This document shows positions 45,790 through 57,408 of a stretch of DNA of 64,000 nt, one piece after another (the stretch's first letter is position 1; each line of letters begins with the position of its first letter). Source of the DNA: Costus lasius (lineage: Eukaryota > Streptophyta > Magnoliopsida > Zingiberales > Costaceae); assembly GCA_027563935.2 (NCBI GenBank), contig CM050454.1, forward strand, positions 24,859,501-24,923,500, written 5' to 3'. The translations under genes and the position numbers were made by a program. The notes beneath the pieces were generated by a model. The model saw nothing but the letters and a program-made list of their open reading frames with translations, had not been told where the DNA came from and ran no database searches.

Positions 45790-46889
45790 GGCCCAGTTTG
45801 GGGTGGCTGGAGCTTCTGGCTGGTGGCTGGTTTGAGTAGAGCTAGTCTGAAAAGCTGAGGCTGTTTGGGTGTATTAGCTGGTCTGATAAGCAACTATAAG
45901 CTGCTGTGCTGTTCGATTTTATTAAGAATTTTTTTTTAATTTATTCTTAAAATTTAAAATTACTTAGGATATCATGCTAATAATATCTATAATTTAATTT
46001 TTATTATATATATTATTAATTTAAATAGAAATAATTATATCTTTAATAAATATTTTTATTTTTTTATTATTTAATGTTTCTTATTCCATGTATCTAAAAA
46101 ATTTAAAATTATTTAATATAATAATAAATATATTATTAACTATTATATATATCTATATATATATTCTAATACTTCACAAATATAAATTTAAAAATTAGTA
46201 TTGATTAATATATTTTTTATTATTTTAATTTTAAAAATTAGTATTAATTAATATATCTAATTTTATATTTAATTATTCTTATTTTTACCTTATACCTAAT
46301 TACCTATACATAAAAAAATAAAATAAATAAAAAAATCCCAAATCGATTTGGGATTTGGGAGATCCCGATTTCTTGTCGTCAACTTCGCCTTGCTATCGAA
46401 ACGTTCGATGTAAGCGACGGCGGCAACGAACGGTGAAAACGGGCGGCGACGGACGGCTCTCAGATTTGCTCGCGAACCAAGGCGATGGGCGACGACGGCG
46501 ACGACAGCGACAACGACGGCCGGAGGGGGCGACAACCGAAGGCGGTGACGGACGGCTCTCAGATCTGCGCACGAAGCAAGGCGACGGGCTGGAGGCGGCG
46601 AACCAAGGCGACGGGCGACGGCCGGAGGCGGCGATGGGCGACCATCGGGAGCAGCGACGGACGGAGGCGATGAGCGAGGACAAACCCAAAAACCTTGAGA
46701 CGCGCGAGCGGCTGCCACTATTCACAGGCAGCCGCTTATAATTTCCAAAAGCTCCTTATATGCTGCTTCCTTGTAACAATAGAGCTTCTCAGTCGCCGAC
46801 TGAGAAGCTGGCCGCCAAACGCCACTGCTTCGGGATTTTAGCTGCCTGCAAACGCAGAAGCCGCCCAGACGCGACCTCCAAACGGGGCC
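45790..46889. mobile_element. Candidate non-autonomous DNA transposon (1.1 kb)
   Basis: The ends are near-inverted: GGCCCAGTTTGG at 45790 and CCAAACGGGGCC ending 46889, one mismatch in 12, flanked by TAT on both sides (45787-45789, 46890-46892). The interior is first AT-rich (45920-46330) and then GC-rich with repeated gacggctctcagat segments (46440-46680). Overlapping ORFs on both strands are low-complexity and carry no transposase motif. A three-base duplication and GGCC ends would suit a PIF/Harbinger-type element, but the assignment is tentative. Confidence 0.5.
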
Positions 46890-48170
46890 TATACCAATTT
46901 GTGCACACCTACTATACATATTTATGAGTTCCGTGTTAATGACTTGAAGTATAAAGATGTATATACCGTCCATTATGAACTAAATGGCTTTTTATATTGA
47001 AGAAAAATAGAGAGGATAAGAAATAATTCACTAAGGCTCATTTTACTTTTTATCTCATACCAAATAAATATTAACCTATTTGGTCATTCAAATAATAATT
47101 CTCATATTGGGCATTGATTACAGTATTTAATTTGTCACATTTCATGTGTTGAAAGATACTTTTAATCGTATATAAATAATCATTTTAACTCATAAAAGAA
47201 ATCGAATATATTTATAGACCTTTTAAACATGAACTTAATTTGATGTACACTAGGGGTTTTGCCAAATCTCGTTCTGAAAAATAAATTTGTGTTGCATTAG
47301 TATCAACAAACAATGAATGCTAGTCTACGTGTGTAACCACAAACACAATATAACTAAGAGCCCGTTTAAGATTGCAATACAGGTGCTTATGTTGTAGTGC
47401 TATAGAGTCAAAAATAGCACGATTTATTATGAAAATACTATAAATTGCTGATGAAAAAAATATTATAAATATTATTAAGTAAAAAACTATATAAAAATTA
47501 AAATAATAAAATAGATAAAATATCACAAATAATCACATGCTAAATTATATATTACTACTGTTTATTTATATATTTGTATATTTATATATATTTTTATATT
47601 TTTATATAATTATAATAAATTTTGTATAAATATTACTGCTAAGTGCCCCCCCCCCAACACAGATACACACACAGAAACAGTAGATTTTGCACCTCTTTAT
47701 GTATGGCATAGCTGATCACCTAAAAACAGTAGATTTTGTATGAGTTTAAAAAAACTAAAAGGAAATTATTTTTTGTTACTTTCTAGCTATAGTTATATTT
47801 TATTTTTATCTCATGTCCACACCAACATTTGTGTGTCCTTTTATGATAAAATTATTAAATCTAAAATTATTTTCTATTATTATTTAAAATTTTCTCTTTT
47901 ATATAAAATAACAAAAAGTAATATTATTTTAATAAAAATTAATTTAACTAGTTATATTATTTTTAATTAAAGATTATTTATTATTATTATTTTAGTTTTA
48001 CTTTTAAAAAATATTTTTTATTTTTTTTTTAAATAATATATTTTTAAAAAATTTAACTAGCAAAATAATTTAGCCAAATACTTTTTAACTTTTTCAACTA
48101 ATTATTTTTAATTAATAAAAATTAAAAATTTTAGCTATACCAACCTATAATTAATAGCAAATATTATGTG
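46890..48170. other. AT-rich intergenic sequence, no gene seen
   Basis: Extremely AT-rich, with simple tracts and a 13-base C run at about 47645-47657. ORFs such as 47320-47526 and 47740-47970 are made of Phe, Tyr, Ile, Lys and Asn codons and have no recognisable content. agcccgtttaagattgc near 47360 may be the end of an old DNA transposon, but no partner was found. Confidence 0.6.
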
Positions 48171-49300
48171 GCAATGTGAGATATTAGGTCTCACGCCCAG
48201 CCCAAATCAACTCGTCCACATAAGCAACTTACGCGTGGGACTGTGTGCCGAGCGAAAGCAAAATCGAAATCGGGTTCCAATTTCGCTCCGTGCGTAATCG
48301 GAATTGCATTGACCTGGTCAACACCTCTTTTCGAACGCCACCTCTATGCCTTTGTCTTCACGCGGCTTCGAACGATCTTGTTCGTTCGTCGGCCGCCGTC
48401 GCCGGAGTAGGTGGACGGCTGAAGGAGCATGCGGCAGGCCCGAACCCGGTGTCCAAGCCTCAGCCCTCGTCGCGGAAGCATCGTCATGGCCAGAAGTAGT
48501 GAAGGAAGGAGACGTTGCCGGAACTCGCCGGAATCACAAAGAACACAGCTCTTGTCGGAGCCGCAGAAGACACGCAGAAGGCTAAGGGAAATTTACGTTA
48601 ATTTGATCCGGATCAACTTACATAAACCCTTACAAGCCTCACTCAGATCTGCCCGCCGGATCTTCCCTCATTCCCGTCGACGGCGACCCCTCGCCGTCGA
48701 CTCACAATCACTCGGAAGCTCCCAAGGGGGAGGCGGAGGAAGCTTGCCACCTGCGTTCCACCCGCCTCCCCTTCTTCCTCCCTCTGGACGGAGCTGGAAG
48801 AGAAATTGCGTCTGCTGCTCTCTCGAACGAGGGAAGCTGCGTCTTCCTTTCCCCCGTTCTCTGCTGCCTCCGTTCGTCGCCAGCCTAGCTTCTTAAAGAG
48901 GAAGGGGCGACACCGGATAAGGAAGTGAGGGAAAGCGCCAGCCGACCTTCCTTATGGAGCCTCCGGAGATCTTGCCCGGAATCCTTCCGTTGAAGCCGGA
49001 GGTTCCACAAATCACACCGGATCGCCCATCCTTCTTCGTCCGCCAGCTGCAACTGTCAATCCTGCTGACCGTGCCGGAGAAGGGGGCGAGGAAGCCGCCG
49101 GCGACCTCGCTGCTACCGACGCTGAAGACATCGCTGGGAAGATCGCGACTGGACGAAGCCGCCTGCTTCGTCTGACTCGTTCACGTGATGGCGGAGGAAA
49201 TGAAGGCCGCCTGCCTCGTGTGCGGGCTTCCGCCTGGGCCACGAAGAGCGTTTGGGTCTCTGCCCCACTCGGTTGCTTCTAGGCCCGGTCCTGTAAGGAT
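48171..49300. other. GC-rich tract with unrecognised overlapping ORFs
   Basis: A sharp shift from AT-rich flanks to about 55-60% GC. Plus-strand ORFs lie at 48245-48499, 48429-48896 and 48954-49175. They are rich in Ser, Arg and Pro and overlap in different frames, which argues against one protein. It could be a transcribed noncoding region, a decayed gene or a retroelement leader. No splice model or known domain can be supported. Confidence 0.4.
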
Positions 49301-49840
49301 TTGATCCTCACATTAGGATACTCATCCACGATTGCGTTTAGGGATATTTTGTTGCAGTATGAAGAATGAGAACCTCATGCGTTTTAAATTATTTATTTCA
49401 TTTTACGTCGCAATCGTGTCTTTTTCTTTTACTTTTCCAAGTTGCATTATATTTCTTGGCTGACATCTTTTTTGTTCTTGCATAACTTAAACGTTTAAGC
49501 TCATCTAAAATAGTCCCACACACACCCAAAAAAAAAAAAAAAAAAGTCCCTCGAGAGACAGAGTGAATCAACCAATACCACTTTTCATTATTATATTAAA
49601 ATATAATGACGTTGAATTGTTTAATTTTCTTCAAACATTAGAAAGTTTTATTCCTCCGTAATATTATACCAAACTCAGGGACTTAAATCATTTTTTTTAT
49701 AATTGCGAAATTAATGAAAAAGATGACAAAGTAGCACCTATGCAGCTTTCTTGAAGGACTTAAATCCAATAATACGAAATTAAAGCGCTATTTTGCAAGT
49801 CTTATGTGGGCCCAACCCTTGCTATTCTGCGGTGGAGAGG
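49301..49840. other. Intergenic sequence upstream of DUF506 gene
   Basis: AT-rich, with a run of about 18 A near 49528-49545. No gene seen. Confidence 0.55.
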
Positions 49841-49841
49841 A

Positions 49842-49850
49842 TATAACAAA
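49842..49850 (+). promoter_or_regulatory. Possible upstream TATA box of DUF506 gene
   Basis: TATAACAAA lies about 220 bp upstream of the first in-frame ATG (50064). An alternative, TATATTTA at 50225-50232, fits a shorter transcript starting translation at 50301. A small upstream ORF starts at about 49917 and ends before 50064. Confidence 0.35.
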
Positions 49851-50063
49851 CAGATATTCTTCAAACGCCGAATATTCCTACCTACGCAAGAGAAACAAAT
49901 GAATCTATGAGAGCATATGAGGCCTCGAACCACTCATGTGAAAATCTATCGTCTCAGACGGTTGAACCAGACCGGACGCGGAGAAGAGACAGAGTGGAGG
50001 ACGAAGAGATAAAGACGGAGCAGCGGCCCCACAAGGGGATCAATAATTGAGTCGGAAACGCCT

Positions 50064-51358
50064 GTGCATGACGTGGATCCGCGCTGTGTTCAACCCTCCC
50101 TCATCTCAAAATTTTTCATAGCGGACCCTATCGCCCCTATGGGAGCCCGCCGCGTGGATAATCCAGCTGTTACCTCATTTTCGCGGCGGCTCGTTCGTCA
50201 GCGCTGTCACAGCGGGGGCAACGTTATATTTAAGCCCCGGCCCGTCGGCTCCATCGGAAAGCAGATTCGTGATCCAAAGGGGGGCAGGAGGAGAGTGGAT
50301 ATGATCATGGAAGGCATCAGCCTGTCGGATACTGTGTTCAGCTTCTTCGAGGAAGGGGCCGGAGGGGAAAGTTCGGTTGGGAGCGGTGGCTTCGCCAATG
50401 TATTCGACAGCGACGATGAGGGCACAAGCGAAAGCACTGTCGCCGAGAACAAGGCCTTTTGGGAATCGCAGCAACATATTGTTCAAGTGCGTAATCACCT
50501 CCCAGATTTGATCTTGATCATTCGCATGTGTAAAGCAATAGTTGTGCTTTTTCGACAAGGGGGCAGAATTAAGAGGGATTTTGCTGCCTTGCTTCTTTTT
50601 CTTCCTCTTATTAGTTCTGGCGATGCAGGATGCTCTGTCTCGGACCAGCTCCACGGAGATTAAATTGCTGCAACGCACGAGGGACGCAGTAAACAAGATG
50701 CAGGCAGAGGGAATCGCCTGTACTTGTTCCAATCGAACGAAGACAAAGGATTTCTGCCGGAATTGCGCATTAGTTTACATCGCACGGCAGCTTCACGAGC
50801 TTGGGTATGGAAGCGCTCTCTGCAAGTCTAAATGGAAGAAATCGCCAGACTTCCCTTCGGGTATGATCCTAAATCTTCCAAAATTCTTGATAGATAGATA
50901 GATATGTCGATGAAATCAATTTCCAAGTTTCCGACGCATGCTATACAGGGGAACACAGCTACATAGACGTAATCATGGAAAGAAAGAACCGGAAGAAAGG
51001 GCCAATCAGGCTGGTGATAGACCTAAACTTCCGCGCTGAGTTCGAGATGGCGAGAGGCAGCCAGGAGTACAAGAGCCTGGTGAGCTTGCTGCCGGAGATC
51101 TTCGTCGGCAAGCCAGAGAAGCTCCAGGGCGTCGTCAAGATGGTATGCTCAGCGGCCAACAAGTGCATGAAGGACAAAAAGATGCACATGGCACCGTGGC
51201 GGAAGCACAAGTACATGCAGTCCAAGTGGCTCGGCACGCCGGAGAGGACGACGACCCCGGCGATATCGTTTCCGGTCGTCGATTCGGAGAGGCAGCCTAA
51301 GATGAAGGCATCCTTGCTAACGTTTGACCTCCACTGCCCAGCGGTGGAGGTTGTGTAA
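50064..51358 (+). CDS. DUF506 family protein (PD-(D/E)XK nuclease-like fold)
   Basis: Three exons: 50064-50486, 50629-50860 and 50949-51358. Introns have GT...AG ends (50487-50628, phase 0; 50861-50948, phase 1). The joined product is 354 residues from 50064, or 275 from the in-frame ATG at 50301, where the family-like LSDTVFSFFEEG begins. Family landmarks are a Cys-rich CTCSNRTKTKDFCRNC, LGYGSALCKSKW, the exon 2-3 joined SGEHSYIDVIM, LVIDLNFRAEFEMAR, EIFVGKPEKLQ, and PWRKHKYMQSKWLG near the end. DUF506 (PF04720) proteins are plant-specific with a nuclease-like fold; their biochemical role is unsettled, and some are linked to stress and root-hair regulation. Met choice is uncertain: both lengths occur in the family and two TATA-like boxes fit the two starts. 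It stands alone between intergenic stretches. Confidence 0.88.
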
Positions 51359-52332
51359 TTAATGTATGAGGAGCTCCATCCTGCTGCAGTTTTGCCGTCG
51401 CTGTTGGACTTAAAATGTGTGCTAAGAGTGTAATCTCATCTTAGTTATATAAGTAGAATATGTTTTTATCTGGAATCAATTTTGACCAAGTTGAATTGCC
51501 CCCTTCTTCCTCGATAGATGCAAGTGAAATCATACTAAATCTCATCTCATTATTTTTCATGTTCACGACACCTAAATCACAAATGTTATAGAGATAAAAA
51601 TAATAATAATAATTAATAGCGACTCTTCTTTATCCGCTACTAAGTAGAATATCAATGTTACTTTTCATAAAAGACCAACACTACAATGTAAGTGAACTCT
51701 TTCATTTTTTATTTTGGTATTGGGAGAAAATTTTTATTTCTTTAAATTTAATTTCATATAAGGCCAACACTACAATGACAGTGAACTCTTTCATCTTCTA
51801 TTTTGGTATTGGGAGAAAATTTTTTAATTTTTAAATTTAATTTCATATGTTACTGCACCAAATGTTATAACTGTTGCACATTAGCACATTGTCGGCTATT
51901 ATAAGTTATTGTCCATTTTCATATGTTACTGCACCAAATATTATAATTTCGTCATTTTCAAATTTAATTCTAATCATTGGATCTTGCTTATAAAAAGACA
52001 TCTAACTCTTACTAAAATCATTCAATCATTTTTCATTGCTCATTGTTGAAAGGACAACTAATTAACCTTCCTATAGTTGTATCTCATAGGAGAGGAGTTT
52101 CAATTGTAACACAAGTCCAAATTTAACTTACATGAGAGTCAAATTTTTATTGAATATTGTTATTTTAATTTTATTTAATTTTTTTAAAAAATAATATTTT
52201 AATAATTTTTATAAAAGAGAAATTATTTATGTAGATAATAAAAAATATTTCTATTAAAATTAAATAGTTTTGGAAGATAGCTTCAAATTTGAAAAATTTA
52301 GTAAAATTGGCTGGCTTTGCCTACTAGCAAAA

Positions 52333-52527
52333 ACAATTAAAAGTTTGATTTATATAAAAATAATAATCAATAAAGAATTTACCCATTCTTTAAACAAACA
52401 ATTAAAAGTTTGATTTATATAAAAAAAATAATCAATAAAGAATTTACCCATTCTTTAAACAAACAATTAAAAGTTTGATTTATATAAAAAAAATAATCAA
52501 TAAAGAATTTACCCATTCTTTAAACAA
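52333..52527. repeat. 65-bp tandem repeat, three copies
   Basis: Units start at 52333, 52398 and 52463 with acaattaaaagtttgattta and are nearly identical, so the array is young. AT-rich and noncoding. Confidence 0.9.
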
Positions 52528-53448
52528 AAATATAATATCCATAGGCCTTTTTTAAAAAAAAAGTATAATTGAGAGTCCAGTTGATTAAGTCATGCCATCT
52601 AATTGTAACACAGTAAGTTTAATTAATTAGAAAATGGCAAATGGATTATATTGCACAAAGTCTTTATTGTGATTAATATTATCATGTCAACCTCATATGT
52701 CACCTATGGTCACATATTTAAGACACTTAAGATTTCATATTGATTAATTAATCTTAGATTGAATTGTGTTATAATTTTAATATATTTGAGAGTTTAGATG
52801 AGTTTAGATCAAGATTAATTGGATTAATTATTCATATCACTTGATTCAAGGCAAGATTAGGATTAGGCACCTGATGTAATGCATCTGGATTGCATAGATA
52901 GAGTTTGGGCCCAATTGACTAGGCTTAGATTAGCAATTGACCAGGGCATCATCTAGACCAAGTAGGCCCAGTTCACTAAGTGAATGAAGCATGACTTGGT
53001 CACTGGCACAAACTTACAAAAGTGGAGTCAAAGCTCAAAACACACATAATAGAATTCGATTCAACATCACGCATCGGAAAAATCGATAGGTTTCATTGAT
53101 TATGACACTCAAAATTAATTGGCATACTCTATTGCATAATTTTATACCTTTAGCACGTTTGTGAGAATTTTCATTACATTAATCTACTATTCCAGCCTCT
53201 TTAATGCAAGTAGTCAAAGATGAATCCCGCATTGAATTCTATTATAGAAAATATATTCATGATTTGATTATTCATTTAAATAAAGACTTCAAATAAATTG
53301 CTAGAAAATTCCAAAATTAAAATCTAGAAAGTTATATTTTATTAATGATTAAATTATTTAATGAATCAAACTAGTGTGCAAATATATGCGAATCAATATC
53401 GGTGGATGATAATAATCAGTCGACCAATTATAGGTGTGGGTCAACGCA

Positions 53449-53484
53449 ATCGCTGAAATCGCTGAAATCGCTGAAATCGCTGAA
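53449..53484. repeat. 9-bp tandem repeat ATCGCTGAA x4
   Basis: Four perfect copies of ATCGCTGAA. A simple minisatellite in intergenic DNA. Confidence 0.95.
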
Positions 53485-53842
53485 AAGCTGAGCTGCGCAA
53501 CAGCGGACAGCACTAAAGTTATTACAGACCCAGTTTCCTCCTAGTTTCGGATTTTGGATTTAACGCTTAATTTAAAGAGTTAGGGAGTCGAGTTTTCCAC
53601 CGTTGCATCTTCCATTTCATCTTTGAAAGGACGAACCATTTCATTATAGAGTGCCTCAAATGATAAACAAATTGGGAATAACTTGAGAAACTCAAATGAC
53701 CTTCGCTGCTCATTTGGCTTGTTATTTTTCATATCTTATCCAATCGCACGTAAAAATCAAGAGAGAAAGTCGAATAAACAGATTTTGATTCCATTCTAAA
53801 TAGCAGACTCATCTTGTGCATCAGGGCACTGTAACCAGCAGC

Positions 53843-54382
53843 TTAATCAAGCAGGCGATACCCTCTCGGCGAGGTGAGAGGGAACAGCGGCAGCAGCCTC
53901 GGCGGCTGCGCGTCCCTCGGCGACGGGTGCAAGTAGAAGCCCTTCTCGCTTATGGCGCGCTCCTCAGCTGACATCGCAGGGCTGAGGACCAGCGAAGGAA
54001 AGTCCAGCACGCTAACCGGCGAGATCTCTGTCACCTGCTTCCTCGGCGGAATCATGGGGCAGGTCGTCTTTATGCTCTTGAGGCCGCCGCGTCGTTCGTG
54101 GAGCTTGAAAGCTGGCTTCTTGGGGCCCGTGGGGGCCCTCGATGCTGATGCCGGCGGAGGCGGGTTTCCATTCGGTTGCGCTCCGGCGGAGCCGGTGAGC
54201 ATCTGGACGACCTGCTTGAAGGATGAGGAGTCGGCGTGAATGAAAGTGGTGGAGATCGATTTAAGCTCGGTGGAAATGGGAATCGGGAGTCCGTAGTTGT
54301 AGTTCTTGTTGTTGCTATTATGGCAGCTGCTGATGCAGCTGCTGCTGTTGGCGGAGGTGGATTGAGGAGACTCAGTTTCCAT
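53843..54382 (-). CDS. VQ motif-containing protein (VQ4/13/31/33-like)
   Basis: An intronless 179-residue ORF from ATG at 54382 to TAA at 53843-53845. The VQ core FKQVVQMLTG spans residues 55-64. Downstream motifs shared with this subgroup are KPAFKLHERR (about 90-99), Ser-Pro sites in EISPVSVLDFPSLVLSPA, and IAEKGFYLHPSP/RLLPLFPLTSPR-like ends (ISEKGFYLHPSPRD, RLLPLFPLTSPRGY). VQ proteins are plant nuclear cofactors that bind WRKY factors. This subgroup includes MAP-kinase substrates in immune and stress signalling, which is family knowledge. The length is normal, and lack of introns is usual for VQ genes. TTGAC W-box cores lie in the upstream region (54611-54616 and 54636-54641, opposite strands), consistent with WRKY feedback but weak evidence. 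The overlapping plus-strand ORF at 53952 is a shadow. Confidence 0.92.
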   Translation of the reverse strand: METESPQSTSANSSSCISSCHNSNNKNYNYGLPIPISTELKSISTTFIHADSSSFKQVVQMLTGSAGAQPNGNPPPPASASRAPTGPKKPAFKLHERRGGLKSIKTTCPMIPPRKQVTEISPVSVLDFPSLVLSPAMSAEERAISEKGFYLHPSPRDAQPPRLLPLFPLTSPRGYRLLD

Positions 54383-55895
54383 TGTTGGGCTTCCCTAAAC
54401 TCTGGAACAGAGTGACCAAGGTGGCGAATCTATGCAAGGTACTAATAAGGAGGAGAAGACGAAGGCAAATGATTCATCTTGTTGAAATCGTTGGTAACAG
54501 AGACGGAAGCAATGTCGTGGAGCTGGGATCTGTTTTTTTTTCCAGGAAAATGCGCGGCAATTTCCAGGCAAATCGCTAAGCAGCAACTTTAGTCATCCAA
54601 TTGGTACAAGAGTCAAAAGATTAGCTGACACATGGTTGACTCCAAAGCTGTCCTGTCTGCGCTCAGTCCACTCTTTTAAGTTATTTGATCAAAGCGCGAG
54701 GGAGCAAGTCAGGAAGAAGACAGAAAAGCCATCTTCAAACAGCAAATTGTGCACTCCTCCTTCTCGCTATTATTTGGTGTTTGTATTAATTAATTAATTA
54801 TTGGAGATTTTCATTTTCTATTTAAAATCTAATTCACATTTGTGTTAAATATTTTTAAATGCTAAAAAATGTTTAAACATTAAACACACAAAAAAAAATG
54901 ATTACCTTTAAGTTAAAACTTATTATTATTGATCAAACTATGTCTACCCAAAAGGAAAGTATTAATCACTATAAGACAAACTTTCGAAGACTTAATTGAC
55001 TCCACGAGTCAAATATAACAATTCCTTAGTCAATGTGTGCCAAGAATTTTTACACGACCTAAGTGAAAAGGACTTACAATAATAGACTATTGATTCTAAG
55101 AATATTCAAATGATTTGCACAAGGAAAATTCAAATGTTGAATGGTGAGTGTATCTTCGCCCAAGTCTCACGCTAGATAGCAATGAGGGTGTTTTAATTGA
55201 TAACAAGATTTTGGAATTAAACCCTGCTCTCGTTACTTAATTTGTCTATGTAAAAATAATAATATAATACCAATATATTTTATCTACATGAAAGGTCAGG
55301 TCAACGTCTACATATTGGGTTGTCTATGAAAATTTTAATAGTATTACTGGGCTATTGGAATCGTTTACAAGTCAAGAATAAAATGATTCAAAGTTATCTT
55401 CTTCAAACTACAAACTCCCGATTAAAGGTCATACGGACAAGATGTAAATCTCAATTGCATAATTAAGAAGAATTTGTTAATCAATTTCTTAATCAATTGT
55501 ATCAAGGTGAGAATTTGAGAAAATTAAAATATTATGCCAAGTTTTGTCAATATTGTTTAGATTTTTTTAAAAAATTAATTTGAATGACTTATTTCTGAAA
55601 TAGGTGGCTAATCAAGAGGAGTTTAAGATTTTGATAAATTCAAATAAAATGTGGGCCTCTAATTTGGGCATGTAGTATTAGGGTTTATGCTAGAATGGTT
55701 GCACACGCGTTATCAAACTTAACTACATAACTAGTGCCAACACAAATATATACATAATTTTATTTATTTTTATATTATGTATGAAATTAATATAAATAAA
55801 TAATTTGATTAATTTAGATCTCTTGGTAGCGAGCTTTATTTATGAGCTTACTGAACTTAGTTTGTATTGATCAACATCAACTCTTCTAGGTTTAA
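54383..55895. other. Intergenic sequence, VQ promoter side
   Basis: 54383-54780 is the likely VQ promoter and 5' UTR (minus strand); no clear TATA box was picked out. 54780-55892 is AT-rich and shows nothing recognisable. Confidence 0.5.
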
Positions 55896-57405
55896 CACTG
55901 TGTTTACTGGAAAGGGTTTTAGGAGGGATGGGATAAAGATTTAATAAATTCATCCTATACCAGAAGGGATTTTAGGATGGATCTAAAATAAAGGATTTAT
56001 TGGGGGATGGCTGAGGGTAAAATCTCTCCTTTTAGATCCGCTCAAATCGGGTGGATCAACACGCTTGACGGAAGGAAGCTCATAGCCACCTCGTCCCGCT
56101 CATCTCTCGCGACCTCCATCCGCGTCCGTCAAGCGAGACGAGGCGGCTACCGACGCGGACATCGCTCGCCCCTCTCGACATCTCTCGCGAACGTGGAGGC
56201 AGACGGAGCTCGCGGACAGAGGTTGTGGACGTGGACGGAGCTCGCGGATAGAGGTTGGGGACACGGACAGAGCTCACGGACAAATCTCGCAAATGGAGGT
56301 CGCGGATGCAGATGCGGACGGAGCTTGCGTCCGCGAGCAAAGCTCACGGACGCCGACGCGGACATCGCTCACCCCTCTCGACATCTCTCGTGAACATGGA
56401 GGTAGACGAAGCTCGCGGATAGAGGTTGCGGACGCGGAAGGAGCACACGGATAGAGGTTGTGGACGCGGACAAAGCTCACGGATAGATCTCGCGAATGGA
56501 GGTCGCGGACAGAGCTCGCGTCCGTAAGCAAAGCTCACGGACGCCGACGCGGACATTGCTCGCCCCTCTCGACATCTCTCGCGAATGTGGAGGCGGACGG
56601 AGCTCGCGGACATAGGTTGCGGACGCGGACGGAGCTCACGGATAGATCTTGCGAACGAAGGTCGCGAATGCATATGCGGATGGAGGTCGCGTCCGTGAGC
56701 GATCGCCGACGCAAACGTCGCTCTCCCCTCTCGATATCTCTCATGAATGTGGAGGTGGATGGAGCTTGCGTCCGCGAGTGAAGCTCACGGATGTCGACAC
56801 GAACCTCGCTTGCCCCTCTCGACATCTCTCGTGAATGTGGATGCAGACGGAGCTCGCGGATGCAGACGGAGCTCGCGGACGCAGATGGAGCTCGCGGACG
56901 TAAATGGAGCTCACAGATAGAGGTTGCGGGTGCGGACAGAGCTCACGGATAGATCTCGCGGACGAAGGTCGCAGATGCAGATGCGGACGGATCTTGCGGA
57001 TGCGGACGTCGACGCGGACGGAGCTCTCGGATGCGAAGCTCACTGGAGCTCGTCCTCGTAGCTCACCGACCCCGCCAAACCTCGCTGCCATTGGAGCTCG
57101 CCTCACACTAGACCTCACTACCGCTGGAGCTCGTCCTCGCCCAGCTCGCCGACCCCACTGGACGTCGCCGCCGCTGGAGCTCACCTAGCTCTCCGCCCTG
57201 TTGGACCTCACCGCCACTGGAGCTCACCCAGCTCGCCGCCCCGCTGGACGCCACCGTCATGAACGTGGGACGCAGGTTCTCATACACATGATTTTCACAT
57301 GATGGAGTTCCATCCTTCCATTCGTCCCTTCTTTTCTATTTTTCCCTCCTCCCTATTTCCCCATCCAGCCTCCTTACAATCTCATCCCTTCTAGTATGCA
57401 AAGCC
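55896..57405. mobile_element. Candidate Harbinger-like non-autonomous element with GC-rich core
   Basis: Imperfect terminal inverted repeats (left ..TGTTTACTGGAAAGGG, right complement GGCTTTGCATACTAGAAGGG) are flanked by TAA at 55893-55895 and 57406-57408. Subterminal parts contain repeated gaagggattttagg and catcccttc motifs. The core (56040-57255) is a degenerate GC-rich minisatellite. TAA duplications and such ends are typical of PIF/Harbinger elements. No transposase is visible. Confidence 0.5.
56040..57255. repeat. Degenerate GC-rich minisatellite (gcggacggagctcgcgga family)
   Basis: Dozens of diverged short units such as gcggacggagctcgcggat and larger blocks with cccctctcgacatctctcg recurring near 56171, 56374, 56563, 56738 and 56815. 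From about 57040 another unit with ccgctggagctc takes over. The many overlapping ORFs on both strands (Arg, Ser, Ala and Val rich) are products of this repetition, not genes. Confidence 0.8.
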
Positions 57406-57408
57406 TAA

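Larger units (their letters stand above)
51359..53842. other. AT-rich intergenic sequence with short repeats
   Basis: It separates the DUF506 gene from the oppositely oriented VQ gene. It contains an ~89-bp tandem duplication (about 51667-51845, unit with accaacactacaatg and ggtattgggagaaaa), a 65-bp triplet repeat and a 9-bp repeat. No ORF of interest and no RNA gene recognised. Confidence 0.6.

Noticed and set aside
46296..46741. ORFs on both strands in the GC-rich part of the 45.8-46.9 kb element.
   Set aside because: Low-complexity composition in all frames and no domain or splice context.
56007..57188. Many overlapping ORFs on both strands that could look like Arg-rich proteins.
   Set aside because: They are translations of a degenerate minisatellite, open in several frames at once.
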